Of a DNA stretch of 64,000 nt, positions 16,920 to 25,305 are shown piece by piece. The notes below the pieces were generated by a model, which worked only from the letters and a program-made list of their open reading frames with translations, had not been told where the DNA came from and made no database searches. The position numbers were made by a program, and so were the translations under genes. Positions within the stretch are counted from its first letter, which is position 1. The number at the start of each line of letters is the position of its first letter. Source of the stretch: Kribbella antiqua (GTDB lineage Bacteria; Actinomycetota; Actinomycetes; Propionibacteriales; Kribbellaceae); contig NZ_SLWR01000006.1 in NCBI RefSeq assembly GCF_004345665.1, forward strand, positions 87,667 to 151,666, in the 5' to 3' direction.

Positions 16920-18301
16920 TTCGCGGCCTCCATGGTGGACTGGGTGCGTTCGTGGAAGCGGTCGGCGACCGGGCGGATCAGCAGGTTGGCGACGAAGCCG
17001 GCGGCCAGTACGCCGACCATGGTGAACAGCGCGGGCCGGTAGGCTTCGGCGGTCAGTGTGCCCGGTTTCCCTTCCCGGTCGAGGAATCCGTTGATGATCA
17101 GCGGTCCGGCGACACCCGCCACCGACCAGGCGGTCAGCAGCCGCCCGTGGATCGCGCCGACCTGATAGGTCCCGAAGAGATCCCGCAGGTACGCCGGTAC
17201 GGTCGCGAAGCCGCCGCCGTAGAACGACAGGATCACCGCGGCCAGCAACACGAAGATCACCGTGCTGTTGTGCCCGACTGTGGCGAGCAGGAAGTAGAAA
17301 ACGATGCCTACGCCCAGGTACATCGCGTAGATGGGCTTGCGGCCCATCACGTCCGACGTACTGGACCAGGCGAATCGGCCCGCCATGTTGAAGATCGACA
17401 GCAATCCGACGAAGCCCGATGCGGCCGCGACCGCGACGGTGGACTTGCCGTCGGCGCCGCGGAAGAAGTCCTGGATCATCGGGCTGGCCTGCTCGAGGAT
17501 GCCGATACCGGCCGTGACGTTGCAGAGCAGGACCACCCACAGGCACCAAAACTGTGGGGTCTTGATCGCGTTCGCGGCCGACACGCTGTTCGTGGTGACC
17601 AGCGCCTTCTGCTTGACCGATGCGGGGTCGAAACCGTCCGGCTTCCAGCCGTCGGCGGGCACGCGGATGTTGAACACTCCGAACATCATGATCACGAAGT
17701 AGCCGATGCCGAGGGTGAGGAACAACGCGACCAGCGCACCACCGCCGGCCACAGACGCGCTGTTGCCGGGGTCGTAGTTGTCGTCGTACAGGCTGAGCAG
17801 CTGGCGCGACAGCGGACTGGCGACGAGTGCGCCGCCGCCGAAGCCCATGATCGCCAGACCGGTGGCCAGGCCCGGACGGTCCGGGAACCACTTGATCAGG
17901 GTCGAGACCGGCGAGATGTAGCCGATGCCGAGGCCGATACCGCCGATAACGCCGTACCCGAGGTAGACGATCCAGAGCTGACCGGTGCCGATGCCGAGGG
18001 CACCGACTCCGAAGCCGGTGGCCCAGAAGCAGGCGGACACGAACATCGCTTTGCGCGGGCCGTTGCGTTCCACCCAGGTGCCGCCGATCGCGGCGGACAG
18101 GCCCAGCATCACGATCGCGATGCTGAAGATCACCCCGATCGCGGTCTGGCTGGTGTCGAAGTGCTTCACCATCGACGTCTTGTAGACGCTGGTCGCGTAG
18201 GCCTGGCCGATGCACAGGTGGACGGCGAGCGCGGCCGGCGGGATCAGCCAGCGGCTGTACCCGGCGGGCGCGACAGTGTGCTCACGGTCGAGAAACGACA
18301 A
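16916..18301 (-). CDS. OFA-family (oxalate/formate antiporter-like) MFS transporter
   Basis: This is a 461-residue carrier with twelve hydrophobic segments. The start region 'SRWLIPPAALAVHLCIGQAYATSVY' and the loops 'WVERNGPRKAMF', 'GIGLGIGYISPVSTLIKWFPDRPGLATGLAIMGFGGGALV' are characteristic of the OFA family (monocarboxylate/oxalate carriers). I chose TTG 18301, which has AAGGAG five bases upstream; a later-used ATG at 18346 would add a polar tail. It is co-translated with the 35-residue partner downstream. The substrate is probably a small carboxylate, but nothing here identifies it. Confidence 0.88.
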   Translation of the reverse strand: MSFLDREHTVAPAGYSRWLIPPAALAVHLCIGQAYATSVYKTSMVKHFDTSQTAIGVIFSIAIVMLGLSAAIGGTWVERNGPRKAMFVSACFWATGFGVGALGIGTGQLWIVYLGYGVIGGIGLGIGYISPVSTLIKWFPDRPGLATGLAIMGFGGGALVASPLSRQLLSLYDDNYDPGNSASVAGGGALVALFLTLGIGYFVIMMFGVFNIRVPADGWKPDGFDPASVKQKALVTTNSVSAANAIKTPQFWCLWVVLLCNVTAGIGILEQASPMIQDFFRGADGKSTVAVAAASGFVGLLSIFNMAGRFAWSSTSDVMGRKPIYAMYLGVGIVFYFLLATVGHNSTVIFVLLAAVILSFYGGGFATVPAYLRDLFGTYQVGAIHGRLLTAWSVAGVAGPLIINGFLDREGKPGTLTAEAYRPALFTMVGVLAAGFVANLLIRPVADRFHERTQSTMEAAK

Positions 18302-18418
18302 GATGCCTCCTTCTCTCGTCCCCCACACTGGTAGCCCCTCGCGCATACTGGCTCACTGTATGCATTTTGTGAAGTGTTGAATCACCTCTGAACCAGCACC
18401 GAGCCCGACCGGGCAGTC

Positions 18419-18450
18419 GTGTCGGGACGGGACAGTGTCGGGACGGGACA
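18419..18450. repeat. Exact 16-bp tandem duplication
   Basis: GTGTCGGGACGGGACA occurs twice back to back (18419-18434, 18435-18450) in the gap between the divergent OFA transporter and PH-domain genes. Confidence 0.95.
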
Positions 18451-18481
18451 AGGGAACCCGCGAACTGTGACACTGGGGGAC

Positions 18482-19081
18482 ATGGGCATCTCCGCGAAGT
18501 TGTTGGGTGAGGACGAGTACGTCGTCGTCAGCACCCGGACGCACTGGAAGGCGCTGATCTTCCCGGTCTTCCTGCTGCTCGTGGTGGCGGGTGCGGGTGG
18601 GTTCCTGACCGCGATCGTGCCGACCGGCAGCCTGCAGACGCCGGCCCGGATCGCGATCCTCGCGGTCGGGGTGGTGGTGCTGCTGACCTTCGCGGCGAAG
18701 CCGTTCCTGAACTGGTTCTTCTCCACCTACACGCTGACCAACCGGCGGCTGATCACCCGGCACGGCATCCTGACCCGGACCGGCCGGGACATTCCGCTGA
18801 TGCGGATCAACGACGTTTCCTACGAGCACGGCCTGATCGACCGGATGCTCGGCTGCGGCACTCTGCACATCGAGTCCGCCGGCGAGCGCGGCCAGGTGAT
18901 CCTGCCGGACGTCCCGCACGTCGAGCACATCCACCTGCAGATGTCGGACCTGCTGTTCGGCGGCCCCGACGGCAAGCCCGGCGACGGCATCCTGGACGGC
19001 GAGGAGCCGCCGGACCACATGCGTCGCCGCCAGCAGCCGACCACCGGCGACGACGGCCAGACCCTCTTCAGCTCCGACTAA
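18482..19081 (+). CDS. PH domain (bPH2) membrane protein
   Basis: This 199-residue protein has a short N terminus, two membrane helices (~25-45 'ALIFPVFLLLVVAGAGGFLTAIV' and ~55-75 'AILAVGVVVLLTFAAKPFLNWF'), then a bacterial PH-like domain. In that domain 'YTLTNRRLITRHGILTRTGRDIPLMRINDVSYEHGLIDRMLGCGTLHIESAG' is the YdbS/YdbT-type pattern. A polar tail follows. It corresponds to Rv3278c of M. tuberculosis, also next to birA. Its role is unknown; it probably acts in membrane signalling or protein secretion. The start could be GTG 18467. I use ATG 18482. Confidence 0.85.
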   Translation: MGISAKLLGEDEYVVVSTRTHWKALIFPVFLLLVVAGAGGFLTAIVPTGSLQTPARIAILAVGVVVLLTFAAKPFLNWFFSTYTLTNRRLITRHGILTRTGRDIPLMRINDVSYEHGLIDRMLGCGTLHIESAGERGQVILPDVPHVEHIHLQMSDLLFGGPDGKPGDGILDGEEPPDHMRRRQQPTTGDDGQTLFSSD

Positions 19082-19114
19082 CCCGCGGCTGCTTCCCCGG
19101 GAATCTGAGACAGT

Positions 19115-20326
19115 TCAGAAGACCTCGATGCTGGCCGGCTGGATCGGCCAGCTGAAGGCTGCACCGGCCGTCGTGAGCGCGCCCGGGGTGTGCTCGGTGA
19201 TCCGGCCGGTGGCGGCGAACTCGGCCAGCGACCGGCCGCCGAGATACACCGCGCCGAGTTCGGTCACGGACAGACTCAGGTCGGCCGGATCCTCGGTGCG
19301 TTCACAGCGCACCTGCGGGCCATTCGCAGTCAGCCTGAACCGGCCCGCGTTCGCCGCGATCAGGTCATCGGCGACTTCGAACACCAGATCGACGGGTACG
19401 GCGTACTGCCGCTGACCCAGCGCGCGGGCGACGTCGGTCACCCGGAGCCAGAGCGACTCGCTCACCCGGCGGTTCAGAGCGGTCGGCGTGGTGACGAGCT
19501 GCTGCAGTGGCTCGTCCATTGCGGCGTAGCTGAACTGGAGCGTGGCGGCCAGATCCAAGGTCAGCACGTGCTGCCACAGTGCCCGGTAGGCGATCGGCTC
19601 GACCGCGACCAGTTCCTCGAGCGTCACCTCGTTGGCCGGGCCGGTCGGGCCCCAGTTCATCTTGCCGCGCCACAGTGCGTAGCCGTCCACGGCGCCGGTC
19701 TCGTCACGGTGCACCAGGATCCGGCGGGCGGTCTTTCCACCACGCCCGTCGGGCTTGTCCTGCAGACGCTTCTGCCATCCGAGCTCGGACCGGCCGGAGA
19801 CTCCCGGACGGCGCTCCTGGAGGCTCCTCAACAGCGTCGCCAGCTCCTTCGCCGCGTCGTCCGGGGCCAGCTCAACGATCTCGCCGGGACGAATCCGCAC
19901 GGCCGGCGGGCCGACTCGGTGCAGATCGATCTCGTACGACGTTGCCCAGGCGGCGGCGCCGTACCCGAACCTGCCGTAGATGGCAGGTTCGCTGGCCCAG
20001 AGCACCGCGATCGCCTCCGGCACCTCGCGCAACTGCCGCTGCATCAGCTCCGACAGGATGCCGCGCCGGCGGTGCGTCGCCCGCACGCCCACCCCGGTGA
20101 CATGCGCGGCCGGCACCACCGCACCCGGCACGGACAGATCTCGGGTCAACGCCCGCGCCGTCCCCACGAGATCGTCGCCATCGGTCGCAACCAGCGCGCG
20201 ATCAGGCTCGAACATCGCCCGCCCCAGGTCATCGTCCGAGGCCTCGAACATCATCGCCCCGCCGAACAACCCCTGAATCTCGTCGTACTCGCCCCGCACC
20301 GCCGAACGAACACCAATCTCGGTCAT
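19115..20326 (-). CDS. Eis-family N-acetyltransferase
   Basis: This 403-residue protein has two GNAT domains and an SCP2-like C-terminal domain, as in Mycobacterium Eis. The acetyl-CoA loop is 'VTGVGVRATHRRRGILSELM' (R/Q-x-x-G-x-G/A type, ~80-95). The 'YGRFGYGAA' segment (~125) contains the Tyr used as general acid in Eis. The chain ends in Phe, whose carboxylate serves as a base in that family. Eis proteins acetylate aminoglycosides and other amines, and in mycobacteria raise resistance to kanamycin. Whether this one does so is an inference from the fold. It stands alone, convergent with the PH-domain gene. Confidence 0.88.
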   Translation of the reverse strand: MTEIGVRSAVRGEYDEIQGLFGGAMMFEASDDDLGRAMFEPDRALVATDGDDLVGTARALTRDLSVPGAVVPAAHVTGVGVRATHRRRGILSELMQRQLREVPEAIAVLWASEPAIYGRFGYGAAAWATSYEIDLHRVGPPAVRIRPGEIVELAPDDAAKELATLLRSLQERRPGVSGRSELGWQKRLQDKPDGRGGKTARRILVHRDETGAVDGYALWRGKMNWGPTGPANEVTLEELVAVEPIAYRALWQHVLTLDLAATLQFSYAAMDEPLQQLVTTPTALNRRVSESLWLRVTDVARALGQRQYAVPVDLVFEVADDLIAANAGRFRLTANGPQVRCERTEDPADLSLSVTELGAVYLGGRSLAEFAATGRITEHTPGALTTAGAAFSWPIQPASIEVF

Positions 20327-20707
20327 CCCCGCATCTTCACACGCCCGACCGACAAGTCGAGGGGGATTTTCGGACGTCGACGAACACCAGAACGCCCACG
20401 GGACCTACTTGTCCCAGGTCCCGGCTCCCGGAATCCCGCCACCCGGACAACCCCGTCCACGTCCCGGGCACCACCTCTCTCGTCGCCGTCGATGGCGGGC
20501 TATTTCAGCGATAGTCGGCTCTCCGGCTCGATGTGCGGGTGGTCGTTCGTTCCACACGGTGCCGCGATGCGCGGGCAGATGCCCGGAATCCCTGCGCGAT
20601 CATTGACTGATCGCCGAGCGGGTTTGGGGAGCGCTACCCCACCTGAATCGACAAGCCAGACTCCCCAGTCCATGTGGGCATCACGGTGAACGACCGGCTG
20701 GTGGTGA

Positions 20708-20765
20708 CCTTGTGCACCGCTCGACCATGGCGCGGCGGCGTGTCGTGGTCGAACCGTGCACAAGG
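20708..20765. repeat. Imperfect inverted repeat, 20-bp arms
   Basis: CCTTGTGCACCGCTCGACCA (20708-20727) pairs with 20746-20765 at 18 of 20 positions around an 18-base loop. It may be a structured RNA, a terminator or the remnant of a small mobile element. Confidence 0.75.
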
Positions 20766-20826
20766 CCGGGCACGACATCCTGAACAAGCCCGCGGACCGC
20801 CGCCGCGGCTGGTCGAGCCGATGTGA

Positions 20827-20872
20827 ACCGGGGAGGGTTTTGCCTCGGATGGGGCGGAAAACCCTCCCCGGT
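20827..20872. repeat. Perfect 15-bp inverted repeat
   Basis: ACCGGGGAGGGTTTT (20827-20841) is perfectly complementary to 20858-20872, with a 16-base GC-rich loop. A T-run at the end of the left arm and an A-run at the start of the right arm mean it is not a standard terminator in either direction. Confidence 0.8.
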
Positions 20873-21095
20873 CGTCAGGGCACGACCCGCTGGTCCGGCG
20901 ATTCGCCACGAGGCCGGCGACCGGCTCGGATGCCGAAGCGATGAACGACCACCCACACATGTGGCAGAAGAGCCCGATAGCCCCTCATTTAGCCGCCAGC
21001 GGTCAAACAACCCGGTATCGGGCCGGCCAGAAGGTGAAATCAGCTCCGAACTAGCACTCACGCAGCCCGGAGTCGTTCCCCGACCCCACCTCGCA

Positions 21096-21371
21096 CTAGT
21101 TGTCGACCTGGGAGCCGAAGGTTTTGCGGAGCTCCGGGTAGTCCGGTTCAGTGAACAGCTTTCTGGTGTTCTGCTTGGTGGCGACCAGGAGCGCGCAGCC
21201 CTCGGTTGCCGAACCCTCGACCTGGCCGGTGGCGATCTCGCGCCGTGTCTTCGCCTCGTACATGGTGGCGTGGTAGATCCCTCGATGCAGAGGCAGCGAA
21301 CTTCCGGTGAAGTTGCAGGTCTTCAGCTCGCCGCCGTCGTCCGGGTCACCCAGGCCCTCAGCCGAGGCCCT
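21096..21371 (-). pseudogene. C-terminal remnant of an unidentified gene
   Basis: A 91-codon frame on the minus strand ends at TAG 21096-21098 and is open back to a TAA at 21372-21374, with no usable start at its 5' end. It reads as a normal protein end, with typical codon choice: 'GLGDPDDGGELKTCNFTG', 'YHATMYEAKTRREIATGQ', 'CALLVATKQNTRKLF', 'YPELRKTFGSQVDN'. The acyl-CoA dehydrogenase stop (21358) lies inside this segment, and GGGCCTCGGCTGA/GGGCCTGGGTGA repeats at the junction suggest a deletion that joined the two. I do not recognise the parent family. Confidence 0.6.
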
Positions 21372-22521
21372 TTAGCAACTGGCGGGCCATGACGATTCTT
21401 TGGACCTGGTTGGTGCCTTCGTAGATTTGGGTGATTTTGGCGTCGCGCATCATGCGTTCGACCGGGTAGTCATGGGTGTAGCCGTAGCCGCCGAGGAGTT
21501 GTACGGCGTCGGTGGTGACGGCCATCGCCACGTCGGAGGCGAAGCACTTGGCGGCGGCGCCGAAGTAGGTCAGGTCGGCGTCACCACGCTCGGAGCGGGC
21601 GGCGGCGGCGTACGTGAGCTGACGGGCGGCCTCGATCTTCATGCCCATGTCGGCGAGCATGAACTGCAGCCCCTGGAACTCGGCGATCGCCTTGCCGAAC
21701 TGCTTGCGTTCCTTCACGTAGCCGAGCGCGTAGTCGAGCGCGCCCTGGGCGATCCCGAGCGCCTGCGCCGCGATCGTCACCCGGGTGTGGTCGAGCGTGG
21801 CCATCGCCGTACTGAAACCGGTGCCGGGATCGCCGATCAGCCGTGCAGCGGGGATCCGGACGTTGTCGAAGTACACCTCGCGGGTCGGCGAGCCCTTGAT
21901 GCCGAGCTTCTTCTCCGGCGCGCCGAAGGACACGCCCTCGTCGGCCTTCTCCACCACGAAAGCGCTGATCCCCTTCGACCGGGCGTCGGGATCGGTCACT
22001 GCGAACACGGTGTAGAAGTCGCTCACGCCGGCGTTGGTGATCCACCGCTTCACGCCGTTCACCACGTAGGAATCCCCATCGCGTACGGCGCGGGTCTTCA
22101 TCGAGACGGCGTCCGAACCGGCTTCGGGCTCCGACAGGCAGTACGAGAACATCGAGTCACCCGCGGCCACCGGCGGCAGGTACTTCTGCTTGACCTCTTC
22201 CGACGCGGACAGCAGCAGCGGCAGCGAGCCGAGCTTGTTCACCGCCGGGATCAGCGAGGTCGAGGCGCACGCCCGGGCGACCTCCTCGATCACGATCACC
22301 GTCGCGAGTGCGTCCGCCCCGGCGCCGCCGTACTGCTCCGGGATGTGCGGCGCGTGGAAGTCCGACGCCTTGAGCGCGTCGTACGACGCCTTCGGGAACT
22401 CCGCCAGCTCGTCCACGTCACCGGCGTGCGGGGCGACCTTGGCGTCGCAGACGTCGCGGACCGCCTCCCGGATCGCCTGGTGCTCCTCGGACAGCGCGTA
22501 CAGGTCGAAAGAGTTACTCAC
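21358..22521 (-). CDS. Acyl-CoA dehydrogenase, FadE25-like
   Basis: This 387-residue FAD enzyme introduces the 2,3-double bond in short or branched acyl-CoA, passing electrons to electron-transfer flavoprotein. It shows the family signatures 'FSYCLSEPEAGSDAVSMKTRAV' (~125-145), 'VNGVKRWITNAGVSDFYTVFAV', 'RIPAARLIG', and 'IYEGTNQVQRIVMARQLL' at the C terminus, which contains the catalytic Glu. In M. tuberculosis the gene next to purE/purK is fadE25, and position and sequence agree. The start is GTG 22521 with TACAGT 7 bases upstream. An in-frame extension to 22605 is unlikely. Confidence 0.93.
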   Translation of the reverse strand: MSNSFDLYALSEEHQAIREAVRDVCDAKVAPHAGDVDELAEFPKASYDALKASDFHAPHIPEQYGGAGADALATVIVIEEVARACASTSLIPAVNKLGSLPLLLSASEEVKQKYLPPVAAGDSMFSYCLSEPEAGSDAVSMKTRAVRDGDSYVVNGVKRWITNAGVSDFYTVFAVTDPDARSKGISAFVVEKADEGVSFGAPEKKLGIKGSPTREVYFDNVRIPAARLIGDPGTGFSTAMATLDHTRVTIAAQALGIAQGALDYALGYVKERKQFGKAIAEFQGLQFMLADMGMKIEAARQLTYAAAARSERGDADLTYFGAAAKCFASDVAMAVTTDAVQLLGGYGYTHDYPVERMMRDAKITQIYEGTNQVQRIVMARQLLKGLG

Positions 22522-22534
22522 GAGTTGCACTGTA
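22519..22534 (-). promoter_or_regulatory. Leaderless-type -10 for acyl-CoA dehydrogenase
   Basis: TACAGT (22529-22534, minus strand), 7 bases, GTG 22521. Confidence 0.5.
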
Positions 22535-22644
22535 CGACGCAACTCCTGCGGACCGGCACCCGTCGTACCCCGAAAGTGACCAACGGCGCACTGTCCGGGG
22601 GCCAACAGACACCGGCGGGGTCATCGGGTGGTAACCGTGGTGGG

Positions 22645-22660
22645 TAGAGTCCCGGGCATG
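22645..22660 (+). promoter_or_regulatory. Leaderless-type -10 for UDP-glucose dehydrogenase
   Basis: TAGAGT (22645-22650), 7 bases, ATG 22658. Confidence 0.5.
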
Positions 22661-23995
22661 AGTGAAGCGACCTCCCGCCCCCTGCGGATCGCCGTCATCG
22701 GCACCAACTACCTGGGCGCGAACACCGCCGCCGGCATGGCCGAGTTCGGTTTCGACGTCATCGGTGTCGAGATCGACGAGCACCGGCTGAAGCTGCTGAA
22801 CGACGGCAAGGCCCCGCTGTACGAACCGGGGCTGGACCCGCTGCTGAAGACGCACGTCGACTCCGGCCGGCTGCGGTTCACCAAGGACTACCGGGAGATC
22901 GCGGACTGGGCCGACGTGCACTTCATCTGCGTCGGCACCCCGCAGCAGGAGGGCAGCGAGGCGGCCGACCTGTCCCAGGTCAACTCGGTCGTCGACATGC
23001 TCGCACCGCTGCTGACCGTGCCGACTCTGGTGGTTGGCCGGTCCACGGTCCCAGTCGGTACGTCGAAGCTCGTCGAGCAGCGCTTCCACGCCGAGTCCCC
23101 GGCCGGTACGGCGGTCGAGATCGCCTGGCAGCCGGAGTTCCTCCGCGAGGCGCACGGCGTCGAGGACACGCTGCGCCCGGACCGACTGGTGTTCGGCGTC
23201 CAGTCCGAGGCCGCAGAGGCCCGGCTGCGCGAGGTGTTCGCCACCCCGATCGCCGAAGGTACGCCGGTCGTGGTGTGCAATCTGCCGACCGCCGAACTGG
23301 TGAAGGGCGGTGCGAACGCCTTCCTGGCCACCAAGATCTCGTTCATCAACGCGCTGGCCGAGATGGCCGACGCGACCGGTGCCGACGTCACCCAGCTGGC
23401 GGACGCGCTCGGGTACGACAAGCGGATCGGCCGCGGCGCACTGAACGCCGGCCCCGGGTACGGCGGCGGCTGCCTGCCGAAGGACCTGCGTGCCTTCATG
23501 CACCGCGCCGGTGAGCTCGGCGTCGAGGAAGTGATCACGCTGCTGCGCGAGGTGGACGACATCAACCAGCACCGCCGGGCCCGAGTCGTCGATGTCACCC
23601 ACGAACTGCTCGGTGCCGAGTGGGTCGGCAAGAACGTCACCGTCCTCGGCGCGGCGTTCAAGGCCGGCACCGACGACGTCCGCGACTCGCCGGCCCTCGA
23701 CGTGGCCGGCCGGATCCAGCTGCACGGCGCCAACGTCACGGTCTTCGACCCGGAGGCGATGGAGAACGCCCGCAAGGTCCGCCCGACCCTGCGCTACGCC
23801 GGGTCGGCCGTCGAGGCCTGCGAGGGCGCTCACGCCGTACTGCACCTGACCGAGTGGCCGGAGTTCCGCGAACTCGACCCGGCGGCGCTGCGCGGCGTCG
23901 TCGAGCACCCGGTGGTGATCGACGCGCGGCTCTCCCTGGACGCCCGAAAGTGGCGCGCGGCGGGCTGGACCTACCGGGCCCCCGGTAAGCCTTAA
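22658..23995 (+). CDS. UDP-glucose/nucleotide-sugar 6-dehydrogenase
   Basis: This is a 445-residue member of the UDP-glucose/GDP-mannose dehydrogenase family. It oxidises a UDP-hexose to the uronic acid with two NAD+. The Rossmann start 'RIAVIGTNYLGANTAAGMAEFGFDVIGVEID' and 'PLYEPGLDPLL' are followed by 'ADVHFICVGTPQ', 'VVGRSTVPVGTS', and the lysine/asparagine segment 'ELVKGGANAFLATKISFIN'. The catalytic cysteine is in 'GPGYGGGCLPKDLRAF' (~270). UDP-glucuronate would serve envelope polysaccharide. Which substrate it uses (UDP-glucose or a relative) cannot be told from the sequence. Confidence 0.93.
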   Translation: MSEATSRPLRIAVIGTNYLGANTAAGMAEFGFDVIGVEIDEHRLKLLNDGKAPLYEPGLDPLLKTHVDSGRLRFTKDYREIADWADVHFICVGTPQQEGSEAADLSQVNSVVDMLAPLLTVPTLVVGRSTVPVGTSKLVEQRFHAESPAGTAVEIAWQPEFLREAHGVEDTLRPDRLVFGVQSEAAEARLREVFATPIAEGTPVVVCNLPTAELVKGGANAFLATKISFINALAEMADATGADVTQLADALGYDKRIGRGALNAGPGYGGGCLPKDLRAFMHRAGELGVEEVITLLREVDDINQHRRARVVDVTHELLGAEWVGKNVTVLGAAFKAGTDDVRDSPALDVAGRIQLHGANVTVFDPEAMENARKVRPTLRYAGSAVEACEGAHAVLHLTEWPEFRELDPAALRGVVEHPVVIDARLSLDARKWRAAGWTYRAPGKP

Positions 23996-24010
23996 AGAGC
24001 CGGGCAAGCC

Positions 24011-25231
24011 TCAGGAGACCGTTGCCGAGCGGAGGACGGGGCGGGTCAGTACGACGACACCGGTCAGGGCAGCCGCGATCGAGATGGCGAGGCAGACACC
24101 GGTGATGCCCACTCCGTCCAGATCGGCCAGGCTGCCCAGGATCGGGTTCATCACGACCAGGGCCAGGCTCTGGCACAGCACCACGATGGACTGCAGCCGG
24201 GACTGATACTCCCGCTCGACCGAGTTCATCAGCAGCGGCAGCACGTGCCCGGTGAAGGTGCCTACCCCGATCCCGCTGAGCACACCAGCAGCGAAGGCCA
24301 ACGGGAGCGGCTCGAACACGGAGAGACCGAGCAGACCGGCGGACGCCACCAGCAGTCCAGCGGCGGCGAACATCCCGGGCCGCGGAAACGCGCCACGCAT
24401 CAGAATGCGCAGCGCGATCACCCCAACCCCCAGACTGCGGCTCGCGACCAGCAGGCCGGCCGTCGCCGCGTCCCATCCGTGCGAGCGGGCCAGCAGGGGC
24501 ATCAGCAGCGCGTCCAGCGGCATCAGCAACCCGGCGGCGACCGTCATCGTGATCAGCAAGGCCCGGGTCAGCGGCCGCCCGAACGCGACCTTGATGCCGG
24601 CCCCGATCGAACGGATCATGCCGGACGGCATCCGCCCCGGTGGGGTGATCGCCTTCCGCAACACGATCAGTACGGCGATCATCACCGCGAAGGTCAGCGC
24701 GTCGAAACCGGCGGCGGCCGCGAGGCCGGACCAGTTGACCAGGATGCCGCCGACCGCCGTGCCGGTGACGGCGAAGACGACGCCGGTGACCTGGAAGCTG
24801 GCCAGCGCCCGCGGCACCTGCGCCGACGGGACGAGCAGCCGTGGCATCGAACGGGACGACGGCAGGAAGAACGCGTCGATCACCCCGACCACGAGGGCCA
24901 GGACGACCAGCAGCCAGATGGGTTCGCCCGCGATCGCCGTGGCCGGGACCAGCGCCGCCGTCACCGCGAACATCGCCGTACAGCTGGCCAACAGAACGCG
25001 GGGTGCGCCGAATCGGTCGCCGATCGCACCGCCGACCAGCAGCAGCGCTGCCCGGGGCGCGGCGGCCAGCAACAGGATCAGGCCCGCGACGCTGCCGCCG
25101 TGCCGAGTGGCGGACCAGCCGATGGCGAACGTCATCGTCAGGTCGCCCAGCAGGGATACGGCAGCACCGAACAGCCAGATCCAGTAACGGACCGGGATAC
25201 TCTGCGTATCCGATTCAGCGGGCGGAGTCAC
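24011..25231 (-). CDS. MFS transporter
   Basis: This 406-residue membrane protein has about twelve helices. It begins with 'RYWIWLFGAAVSLLGDLTMTFAIGW', and the motif A-like loop 'GGAIGDRFGAPRVLLAS' (~70) is typical of major facilitator drug exporters of the MFS_3/EntS-like type. The mid-chain loop and 'FTGHVLPLLMNSVEREYQSRLQSI' are family-like. No substrate can be assigned. It is convergent with the dehydrogenase gene with only 15 bases between stops, and has its own promoter (TAAGGT 8 bases before GTG 25231). Confidence 0.87.
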   Translation of the reverse strand: MTPPAESDTQSIPVRYWIWLFGAAVSLLGDLTMTFAIGWSATRHGGSVAGLILLLAAAPRAALLLVGGAIGDRFGAPRVLLASCTAMFAVTAALVPATAIAGEPIWLLVVLALVVGVIDAFFLPSSRSMPRLLVPSAQVPRALASFQVTGVVFAVTGTAVGGILVNWSGLAAAAGFDALTFAVMIAVLIVLRKAITPPGRMPSGMIRSIGAGIKVAFGRPLTRALLITMTVAAGLLMPLDALLMPLLARSHGWDAATAGLLVASRSLGVGVIALRILMRGAFPRPGMFAAAGLLVASAGLLGLSVFEPLPLAFAAGVLSGIGVGTFTGHVLPLLMNSVEREYQSRLQSIVVLCQSLALVVMNPILGSLADLDGVGITGVCLAISIAAALTGVVVLTRPVLRSATVS

Positions 25232-25245
25232 GAGCGACGACCTTA
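25229..25245 (-). promoter_or_regulatory. Leaderless-type -10 for MFS gene
   Basis: TAAGGT (25240-25245, minus strand), 8 bases, GTG 25231. Confidence 0.45.
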
Positions 25246-25305
25246 GACGACATCGGTTGGGATCTCACGACTACCCGGCCCAGCCTGGGGAAAACCGTCG
25301 CGGAC

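Larger units (their letters stand above)
20327..21095. other. Intergenic region with hairpins, no gene seen
   Basis: This is 769 bases without a convincing reading frame on either strand. It contains several inverted repeats. The strongest are two long hairpins at 20708-20765 and 20827-20872. It adjoins a truncated gene fragment on its right side, so part of it is likely gene debris. I saw no tRNA. Confidence 0.6.
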
